Positions 12,001-14,251 of a stretch of 14,251 bases of DNA are shown piece by piece (the stretch's first letter is position 1; each line of letters opens with the position of its first letter). Made by a program: the position numbers and the translations under genes. Source of the DNA: Candidatus Nanohaloarchaea archaeon (GTDB taxonomy: Archaea > EX4484-52 > GLR71); assembly GCA_030671745.1 (NCBI GenBank), contig DAOVHT010000018.1, forward strand, positions 1-14,251, read 5' to 3'. The notes beneath the pieces are model-generated. The model did no database searches, was not told the DNA's origin, and was given only the letters and a program-made list of their open reading frames with translations.

Positions 12001-14251
12001 CACTATCATTACTCAAACCATCATTGCCATAGTACAACCAAATTGTTGTATCTCCGTCGGTGAGATTATTCTTTATCCAGACCTCGGCCGTTGCGCTATC
12101 AGTCTTGTTCTCAATCCAGTATGGTACATGCGCGCCCGAGTCAGTCACGAAACGGATGTCGTCGAAGTTCGCGAGCATCTCGGATTCGTATGTGATGTTC
12201 AATCTGGTCTGGTAGTCGGTGAGTGCACCTGAATGGTCAATTGTGATCGGTTTTCGTCTCGTGAAGACATCTGCGTTGCCCGGACTGTCCGATACTGCTG
12301 AATATGTGTCTGGGGCGGTCTCTGCACCGAAGGTTGCTGTCGGTTCATTTGTTATGTATTTACTAACATATACCCAATCTACCAAGAAACTTGTTCCCCC
12401 AACTGCATATCCTTGTATCACAACCGGCAATGAACCAGTATAATAATTATCACTGGATGAAAATTGACTTACTCCGTCGGTAAAATATTCAGCACTTGCA
12501 CTTTTTCTATCAATCTCATAGAAATGCCAATCGTTTGGATTAGTTCTACTTAAATCAGATGATGAAGTATCAGTATCTGAAAGTGTATTGGTGCATCTAA
12601 GGAAATCAGTTGCAACCCCATATACTAACATAGTATTTCCATTTCCATTAGTTTTTAAATACACATTTGTCGTAACATCACTAAAACCAAAACTTGACAC
12701 ATAATCATCATCATTCTTATGTCTAATGCCCATTATGTGTCCAGTATTTATATCCATACCACTATAGATATGAGGATTGTAATTACTTGGACTATCAATA
12801 TCTAAATAACTATCATGTACCGATACGCCAGTACCCACAGTAGTCCATTTAGAACTATTAAGAGAATCACCATTAAAATCGTCAAAGAATACAAAAGTAT
12901 CACTACCAAAACCGCCATCACTCAAACTGCTGTTCCCATAGAACATGTACATAGTATCATTATTGCCATCCGTAATGCCTGCCGGCAATTCTAACCAGAT
13001 GTCGGCAGTACTACTGTTTGTCTTATTCTCAACCCAATAGTCAATGTATGTTCCGCTGCCGTTGGCATCAGTATTGAACCTGACATCACTGAAATCAATG
13101 TTCATTGCGCTCTTGTACGGCACTGTGACTTTCACCTGATAATCTGCGGGCGTTGCTGAACCTGTTGTGTTGATCGTCAATGGCTGCCGTCTCAGGAATT
13201 CAGAGGTTGTCCCTGTCGAGTTGGATTTTGCTGTATACTTCTGGGTGTCGTCTGCGCGGTCTAGATAGAATGAATCAGTGCCATCAGTTGTTGGGTTGTT
13301 GATGGAATTGAACTGAGTAGTTTGGTAATTTGCAGTCAATGCACTCAGGTGAAGATATGCAAATGTAATTTTACCATCCATAAAATTATTGTTTAAATCA
13401 TCACCTAATAATAAATTAAATGATGCACCGCCAGTCAATCCTGTCTGTGCAGCATCATATTTATTGACACCATCTAAATGTGCTACAAAATTGCTGGATG
13501 TCCTACCAAATGTCATTAAATGATTATTAAGTTCATCATACATCTGAGCATCTGCTTCACCACCACCCCATGCCAGGAGCATACCACCATACACAGTACT
13601 GAAATAAGAATAATAATCACCACTTGCAACTGTATCACTACCATCGTCATACACATATAAGGTCATTGCATTTGGTGTTGATAGATCATATCGACCATAT
13701 ACCCCAATAGTCCAATCCTCTGTTGAACCTTCTATCTCTGTAACCCTACCTATATCAATATAATTACTATCAAAATTTAACATTTTCCCATAAGCATCAT
13801 CTTGTAGATCACCTGCTACAAATCCAGACACTAACCCAATATTTCCATTGCCTGTCCTATCTGTGATATTAGATGTAGGATCTTCATTCATAAGCCAGAC
13901 GGCTTCATATCCAGACCAAACGGCCTGGCTACCGTATGTCGAATCATTTGCAGGTTCGGTCAGTGAACTGTTGCCCCAGTATACATAGAACTGTGAATCT
14001 GCGCCGGCAGTCGTATTGAACGGATAGTGCAGCACCACATCATCTGTATCATTGTAGTGCCATTCGATCTCTCTTGCGAGTGGTGTGCCATCCAGTTTTG
14101 ATAATCTGACATCTGCGCCATTCTCCTTTACACCGGGCAAGATTGTCCTGAGCATCAGAGGGATATTGGTCTCGGTCGTGACCATCGAACCGTTGATTGT
14201 GATCAGTTTTCTTTTGGTCAGCTGTTCGCCGTTGATTGTGTATGTTGATAC
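1..14251 (-). CDS. Giant modular surface protein (Ig-like / LamG / DUF2341 / beta-helix), internal fragment, partial at both ends
   Basis: The minus-strand frame with codons at plus positions 2-4, 5-7 ... 14249-14251 is open for 4,750 codons. I read every triplet for the plus-strand images of stops (tta, cta, tca) and found none. Position 1 belongs to a codon cut by the window edge. The conserved WWRF block falls in this same frame at 10523, 7607, 3686 and 1079, so there is no frameshift between copies. Domains seen: about 15 whole or split Ig-like domains, 7 LamG or LamG-like domains, 8 DUF2341 domains, 5 ConA-like domains, one F5/8C-like domain and one right-handed beta-helix. Composition is Asn/Thr/Asp/Tyr-rich, with about 14 Cys and very many N-X-S/T sequons, which fits an exported, possibly glycosylated archaeal surface protein. 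Signal peptide and cell anchor must lie outside the window. The role is probably adhesion or glycan binding; no catalytic motif was recognised. Confidence 0.95.
2..52 (-). repeat. Split Ig-like domain, start of N-terminal half (cut by window edge)
   Basis: Residues 4734-4750. 'DPSIEFIAPTEDNDSYIS' has the 'PTEDN' form that in every other copy precedes a LamG insertion, not the 'SPTSDNN' form of intact domains. Another LamG probably follows beyond position 1. Confidence 0.6.
53..469 (-). repeat. Split Ig C-terminal half followed by an intact Ig-like domain
   Basis: Residues about 4595-4733. 469-320 closes the Ig opened at 1219 ('GLYRLETNITNLDEGTYTY'). 319-53 is a whole Ig with 'YLNWSITESNPDTTILNWDG', 'NYTIGVDYSNRTDLADG' and 'QTETRTITVDTT'. 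I count seven N-X-S/T sequons in this 89-residue domain. Confidence 0.75.
470..1090 (-). other. LamG domain, uninterrupted, with a Cys pair
   Basis: Residues about 4388-4594. 'VGWWRFNNESGENNTFFRDW', 'GSCTTCPNHTTGKFGKGIEF', 'DFSIDAWIKTQTSDSSFIVS', 'NWHHVVVVFDRDGNGYRYVD' and 'FNGTIDEVKIWNRALTPAEI'. The most canonical LamG in the window, about 207 residues, with no nested cassette. It carries a C-x-x-C at the same loop as the Cys pair in 3697-3101. Confidence 0.85.
1091..1219 (-). repeat. Split Ig-like domain, N-terminal half
   Basis: Residues about 4345-4387. 'PQIGFVPPTEDNDSYITED', 'YINVTATDANNITAFVDWNN', then an uninterrupted LamG. Resumes at 469. Confidence 0.75.
1220..1486 (-). repeat. Intact Ig-like domain (divergent copy)
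   Basis: Residues about 4256-4344. 'INWSITEINPDTTILNWNG', 'NWTLTNSSVNITGLADG', 'YTYYVWANDTADN' and 'QTETRTVTIDTT'. It uses 'LTNSSVNIT' where other copies have 'MSQDYSNRT'. Confidence 0.75.
1487..1639 (-). other. Cys-type Ig-like domain, C-terminal half
   Basis: Residues about 4205-4255. 'TYITMSNDTQTHFYASDILA', 'DGQYYIIFQCNDTTGN' and 'DSVYFTIDT' complete the Ig opened at 2686. The Cys at codon 1547-1549 is residue 4235. Confidence 0.7.
1640..2240 (-). other. ConA-like jelly-roll domain e
   Basis: Residues about 4005-4204. 'AVFEEFWNFEDGTLQGF' start, 'LEYDARRRASGTVYFVSDLL', 'VWEKHSVAFDESASTMEAWL' in the core and 'IDDIRLRKYTATEPNTILG' end. The ending matches the other cassettes, after which the host Ig resumes with 'TYITMSNDT'. 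Confidence 0.7.
2246..2572 (-). other. DUF2341 domain, divergent, nested directly in an Ig-like domain
   Basis: Residues about 3894-4002. 'WSTSWNHSRKITVNN', 'NLTDYQVLVNLTVSNFNF', 'RFTWFNGSTEQNISYWIES', 'EEALIWAKVPYVAPGTNGY' and 'YMYYGNADASTES'. It shares the family frame but not the close similarity seen among types I-III. No LamG separates it from the host Ig. Confidence 0.85.
2573..2686 (-). other. Cys-type Ig-like domain, N-terminal half
   Basis: Residues about 3856-3893. 'PTITVQSPFNQTYNSQSIWF', 'NATLDGDGDWCGYSLD' is the start of a Cys-containing Ig type common in archaeal surface proteins, in which 'WCGYSLD' normally runs on to a 'MSNDT..HFY' strand. Here it is interrupted by a DUF2341-ConA cassette. 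The Cys (codon 2591-2593, residue 3887) should pair with residue 4235. Confidence 0.7.
2687..3100 (-). repeat. Split Ig C-terminal half followed by an intact Ig-like domain
   Basis: Residues about 3718-3855. 3100-2951 closes the Ig opened at 3826. 2950-2687 is a whole Ig with 'LNWSITESNPDMTILNW', 'MSQDYSNRTDLADG' and 'NQTEIRTLTIDTTPP'. Nearly the same DNA as 10943-10664 and 4093-3827. Confidence 0.75.
3101..3697 (-). other. LamG domain, uninterrupted, with a Cys pair
   Basis: Residues about 3519-3717. 'GWWRFNNESGENNTFFRDW', 'VTCEVANCPDYTTGYFGKAM', 'GTVSFWVYPHSFDVEDS', 'NNWTYLTFTWNSTSVIIYVD' and 'VLDEIKIWNRALTPAEI'. Whole LamG of about 200 residues with no DUF2341 cassette. It has two Cys four residues apart in the loop where the interrupted copies have 'GTNSS'. 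The core after the Cys loop is AT-rich and unlike the other LamG copies. Confidence 0.8.
3698..3826 (-). repeat. Split Ig-like domain, N-terminal half
   Basis: Residues about 3476-3518. 'PSIGFVPPTEDNDSYINED', 'LINVTATDANNITAFVDWNN', then 'LVGWWRFNN' of an uninterrupted LamG. Resumes at 3100. Confidence 0.75.
3827..4243 (-). repeat. Split Ig C-terminal half followed by an intact Ig-like domain
   Basis: Residues about 3337-3475. 4243-4094 completes the Ig opened at 7762. 4093-3827 is a whole Ig with 'LNWSITESNPDTTILNW', 'NGTNSTMSQDYSNRTGLADG', 'YTYYVWANDTLGN' and 'QTETRTVTIDTT'. Confidence 0.75.
4244..4567 (-). other. LamG domain, C-terminal half (partner of 7618-7394)
   Basis: Residues about 3229-3336. 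'SSILSKSTAYSLGANTTTTF', 'SGWNHITLTYNKDAETPQ', 'MKLYVNDVEETT' and 'LNGTIDEVKIFNRALTPAEI'. Very like 11401-11081. Confidence 0.8.
4568..5074 (-). other. F5/8 type C (discoidin)-like carbohydrate-binding domain
   Basis: Residues about 3060-3228. It lacks the 'DDF ... W' opening of the ConA domains and instead reads 'LKLFDGSIADTYFCQWG', 'VIFELDNPYVITGIRFADRR', 'YTGTVKVRGADTLGGTYYTI' and 'SYKFIRVDVYANSRGDY'. These are the order and spacing of galactose-binding-like F5/8C domains: exposed-loop Trp, then 'I.F.L..PY.ITGIRF', then 'V.GADT..G.Y', then 'YKFIRV'. It occupies the slot held by a ConA-like domain in the sister block. Predicted glycan binding; assignment is from sequence pattern only. Confidence 0.65.
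5081..5389 (-). other. DUF2341 domain, type III (copy 3), with linker
   Basis: Residues about 2955-3057. 'YSAISDSSGNVDVF', 'RRKSITLNHSGALTDYQ', 'MLANFDDIRFVTDSGAYVPY', 'STTAEVWIKSNL' and 'MYYGNDGLSGG'. Last DUF2341 of this three-cassette block. Confidence 0.85.
5390..5968 (-). other. ConA-like jelly-roll domain d
   Basis: Residues about 2762-2954. 'FLIGDGFTDLSAWTQQAGTW' start, 'DYTVGYQWFASQYNNDMRLY' in the middle and 'VDYVFIRKYIANEPTTTFGAE' end. No Cys. Ends in 'GAET' and leads into a third DUF2341, like domain a. Confidence 0.65.
5978..6349 (-). other. DUF2341 domain, type II (copy 2), with linker
   Basis: Residues about 2635-2758. 'KYTAKSNSTGTTSEFLRRQ', 'SATPADYQVKVTVPYKSAMN', 'DYWVENKTDSSTADIWLELP' and 'YMFYGNSSLS'. 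Near-identical to 13291-12917, including the linker. Confidence 0.85.
6350..7033 (-). other. LamG/ConA-like domain following DUF2341 type I (copy 2)
   Basis: Residues about 2407-2634. 'YVGVWHMNNDPSGTAP', 'DSTSNGNHGT', 'GTYGKSIDFDGDDDYFKI', later 'HEVRISDVNRSADHI' and 'NNINNPT'. It is a recognisable complete LamG of the DUF2341-associated type. Only the ends resemble the domain in the equivalent slot (13903-13292). Confidence 0.8.
7043..7393 (-). other. DUF2341 domain, type I (copy 2), with linker
   Basis: Residues about 2287-2403. 'YTINGEQLTRRKLITINGS', 'LPGVKENGADVRLSKLDG', 'REIEWHYNDTDDVVLHYPFN' and 'FYVYWGNSSLTEP'. By eye it differs from the copy at 14251-13925 at about 22 of about 310 bases. 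Confidence 0.85.
7394..7618 (-). other. LamG domain, N-terminal half (host of three cassettes)
   Basis: Residues about 2212-2286. 'IGWWRFNNETGENNTFFRDW', 'GKFGQALQFDGIDYV' and 'QITVSAWVNVNVDT', after which the DUF2341 leader 'YTINGEQL' begins. The second half is at 4567-4244, so about 940 residues are inserted inside this fold. Confidence 0.8.
7619..7762 (-). repeat. Split Ig-like domain, N-terminal half
   Basis: Residues about 2165-2211. 'DPSIGFVDPTEDNNSYITEN', 'YLNVTATDTNDITAFIDWNN' then directly 'LIGWWRFNN' of a LamG. The matching C-terminal half is at 4243-4094, about 1,125 residues further on, the longest interruption fully visible here. Confidence 0.75.
7763..8653 (-). other. Right-handed parallel beta-helix domain (NosD / PbH1-like)
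   Basis: Residues about 1867-2163. Repeated short runs such as 'NNNFTISGTAYINNS', 'GSLYIINNSNITNGG', 'DSHLSEVGYDG', 'GLFIETDATYIINSTIEDS' and 'GLYLNHSNGSIIANSTI' have the spacing of parallel beta-helix coils. It ends with the NosD-type signature 'GNSIYNNLFNNTDN', 'NTWNTTK', 'IGGNYWGKPD', 'DICWDTTGDDIC' and 'NIDYLPL', which is familiar from archaeal surface proteins. There are four Cys, two near each end, that could staple the helix caps. It sits between a whole Ig and a split Ig and is the only copy in the window. Probably binds or processes polysaccharide; no catalytic site identified. Confidence 0.8.
8654..9070 (-). repeat. Split Ig C-terminal half followed by an intact Ig-like domain
   Basis: Residues about 1728-1866. 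9070-8921 completes the Ig interrupted at 10535 ('GLYRLETNITNLTEGTYTY', 'NQTETRTLRYIEDYDAP'). 8920-8654 is a whole Ig with 'LNWSISDANPDTTILRW', 'NYTMSQDYSNRTGLADG' and 'QTATRTITIDS'. It is slightly more divergent than the other copies. Confidence 0.75.
9071..9397 (-). other. LamG domain, C-terminal half (partner of 10534-10304)
   Basis: Residues about 1619-1727. 'SSILSKEGAYSLGANTTDTF', 'GWNLVTLTYDKNAG', 'LKLYVDTTLKT' and 'LNGTIDEVRIFNRILTPAEI'. Together with 10534-10304 it makes one LamG of normal length (about 185 residues) once the cassette is removed. Confidence 0.8.
9398..9985 (-). other. ConA-like jelly-roll domain c
   Basis: Residues about 1423-1618. 'MIYDDFNDANLNLNLW' opens it and 'DYVIVRKYTSTEPTYSVGAE' closes it. 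It has one Cys ('TGCAGYS'). The DNA is notably AT-rich: a hand count of 9601-9660 gives 14 G or C of 60, against 32 of 60 in the Ig/LamG frame at 10501-10560. Ends with 'GAEQ', the form found just before the LamG second half. Confidence 0.65.
9998..10303 (-). other. DUF2341 domain, type III (copy 2), nested in a LamG
   Basis: Residues about 1317-1418. 'FAKRKLITLNHTGALTDYQ', 'MLANFDDIRFVTDSGVYIPY', 'SATAEVWIKSNLSSGDN' and 'YMYYGDA'. This is the only DUF2341 in its LamG host, making this the minimal nested arrangement. Confidence 0.85.
10304..10534 (-). other. LamG domain, N-terminal half (host of one cassette)
   Basis: Residues about 1240-1316. 'VGWWRFNNETGENNTFFRDW', 'SSYGNNGT', 'GKFGKALQFDGNDSI' and 'ITVSAWVNI' are the first half of a LamG domain. 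Instead of the expected next strand ('SILSK...') the chain turns into a DUF2341 linker ('KYSAISDDIG'). The second half is at 9397-9071, about 300 residues later. Confidence 0.8.
10535..10663 (-). repeat. Split Ig-like domain, N-terminal half
   Basis: Residues about 1197-1239. 'PQIGFIAPTEDNSNINENH' and 'YINVTVTDDTNTTAFIDWNN' align with the first half of the intact Ig domain up to the hairpin. The chain then runs straight into a LamG ('VGWWRFNN'). The C-terminal half resumes at 9070. Confidence 0.75.
10664..10933 (-). repeat. Intact Ig-like domain
   Basis: Residues about 1107-1196, roughly 90 residues. Order of motifs: 'FISPTSDNNTY', 'YLNWSITESNPDTTILNWNG', 'NYTMSQDYSNRTDLADG', 'TYTYYVWANDTLGN' and 'QTETRTLTIDTT'. 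It serves as the uninterrupted reference for the split Ig domains and carries many N-X-S/T sequons. Same family as 8920-8654, 4093-3827, 2950-2687, 1486-1220 and 319-53. Confidence 0.8.
10934..11080 (-). repeat. Split Ig-like domain, C-terminal half
   Basis: Residues about 1058-1106. 'GLYRLEANITDLAEGTYTY' and 'AYAQDLAGNLNQTDTRTLTY' match strands of the intact Ig domains after their 'NWNGTNY' hairpin. The first half of this domain must precede the LamG beyond the window. Similar halves occur at 9070-8921, 4243-4094, 3100-2951 and 469-320. Confidence 0.75.
11081..11401 (-). other. LamG domain, C-terminal half (host of cassettes at 14251-11405)
   Basis: Residues about 951-1057. 'TSILSKSGAYSLGANTTNAF', then 'GWNHLALTYDKDAG', 'MRLYVND' and 'LNGTIDEVRIFNRILTPAEI' are the second half of a LamG fold. 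The first half, with 'WWRF' and 'ITVSAWVN', is absent directly before it because the DUF2341 cassettes intervene, and should lie beyond 14251. Closest relatives are 9397-9071 and 4567-4244. Confidence 0.8.
11405..12001 (-). other. ConA-like jelly-roll domain b
   Basis: Residues about 751-949. Starts 'AVFDAFETFDTDTNWS' and ends 'DNFRVRKYTATEPIYTIGAE', the same frame as the other cassette-ending domains. The interior is unique in this window. The matching slot in the other long block (5074-4568) holds a different fold, an F5/8C-like domain, so this position tolerates swapping of the binding module. Confidence 0.65.
12011..12319 (-). other. DUF2341 domain, type III (copy 1), with linker
   Basis: Residues about 645-747. 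Linker 'YSAVSDSPGNADVF' then 'RRKPITIDHSGALTDYQ', 'MLANFDDIRFVTDSGA', 'PYWIENKTDSATAEVWI' and 'LYYGNDGLS'. Two close copies are at 10252-9998 and 5329-5081. In all three, type III is the last DUF2341 before the second half of the host LamG resumes. Confidence 0.85.
12320..12901 (-). other. ConA-like jelly-roll domain a
   Basis: Residues about 451-644. Opens with 'FFDDFNGDSLNSSKW', the typical 'F-D-D-F ... W' start of ConA-like/laminarinase-type jelly rolls found after DUF2341, and closes with 'DWVYVSKYITNEPTATFGAE'. The middle is unlike the other copies and AT-rich. I saw no ExDxxE-type glycosidase motif, so binding rather than hydrolysis is the better guess. Ends in 'GAET', the form seen when another cassette follows. 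Confidence 0.65.
12917..13291 (-). other. DUF2341 domain, type II (copy 1), with linker
   Basis: Residues about 321-445. A linker with 'KYTAKSNSTGTTSEF' leads into 'LRRQPLTINTTGSATPADYQ', then 'DYWVENKTNSSTADIWLEL' and 'YMFYGNSSLSD'. The copy at 6349-5978 is almost the same in protein and DNA. It is followed immediately by a ConA-like domain, forming a cassette. Confidence 0.85.
13292..13903 (-). other. LamG/ConA-like domain following DUF2341 type I (copy 1)
   Basis: Residues about 117-320. It starts with 'AVWLMNEDP' and 'DRTGNGNIG', the opening of LamG-like domains that follow DUF2341. It includes a predicted glycine-rich strand region and ends with 'YQTTQFNSINNPT', close to the family ending in which Asn-Asn-x-Pro precedes the next linker. 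The core is barely alike in sequence to the domain at the matching place in the other long block (7033-6350), although both sit between nearly identical DUF2341 copies. Probable carbohydrate- or surface-binding jelly roll; ligand unknown. Confidence 0.7.
13919..14251 (-). other. DUF2341 domain, type I (copy 1)
   Basis: Residues about 1-112. The leader 'YTINGEQLTKRKLITING' opens a DUF2341 domain that continues through 'REIEWHYNDTDDVVLHYPFN' to 'FYVYWGNSSLTEP', the usual aromatic-YGNSSL ending of this family. Its twin at 7342-7043 follows the first half of a LamG domain. This copy therefore probably also sits inside a LamG whose N-terminal half lies beyond position 14251. DUF2341 is common in large archaeal and bacterial secreted proteins and usually precedes a lectin-like domain; its own function is not known. 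Confidence 0.85.

Noticed and set aside
11405..12901. Possible glycoside hydrolase family 16 activity for the ConA-like domains.
   Set aside because: I saw no ExDxxE-type catalytic motif in any of the five copies; only the jelly-roll borders are conserved.

Overview
The whole window is the interior of one giant minus-strand gene. Read in the frame whose codons start at plus-strand positions 2, 5, 8 and so on, I found no TAA, TAG or TGA from 14251 down to 2: 4,750 codons, with no start or stop inside the window. There is no intergenic DNA, RNA gene, promoter, ribosome binding site or terminator here. Residue numbers below count from the codon at 14251-14249 as residue 1, so the protein runs from high to low coordinates.

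The product is a mosaic of extracellular beta-rich domains: Ig-like domains, LamG/concanavalin A-like lectin folds, DUF2341 domains each followed by a ligand-binding-type domain, one right-handed beta-helix of NosD type, and one F5/8C (discoidin)-like domain. It is rich in Asn, Thr, Asp and Tyr, has only about 14 Cys, and is full of N-X-S/T sequons. The domain mix, the 'NWNGTN' and 'DWNNSLVGWWRF' Ig/LamG style and the 'GGNYW' beta-helix signature suggest an archaeon, probably a DPANN-type or other uncultivated lineage known for giant surface proteins. That placement is inference. The likely role is surface adhesion or glycan binding; no catalytic motif was seen.

Layout from N to C. 14251-11405: three DUF2341 cassettes lying inside a LamG whose first half is beyond the window. 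11401-11081: second half of that LamG. 11080-10664: half an Ig domain and a whole Ig domain. 10663-8654: Ig split by a LamG, itself split by one DUF2341-ConA cassette, then a whole Ig. 8653-7763: beta-helix. 7759-3827: Ig split by a LamG, split by three cassettes, then a whole Ig. 3826-2687: Ig split by an uninterrupted LamG, then a whole Ig. 2686-1220: a Cys-containing Ig split directly by a DUF2341-ConA cassette, then a whole Ig. 1219-53: Ig split by an uninterrupted LamG, then a whole Ig. 52-2: start of a further split Ig.

The striking point is three-level nesting, Ig containing LamG containing DUF2341 cassettes, always at the same hairpins. The same LamG site holds zero, one or three cassettes in different copies. 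The conserved frame is nearly identical between distant copies, while the binding domains differ strongly and look AT-richer.
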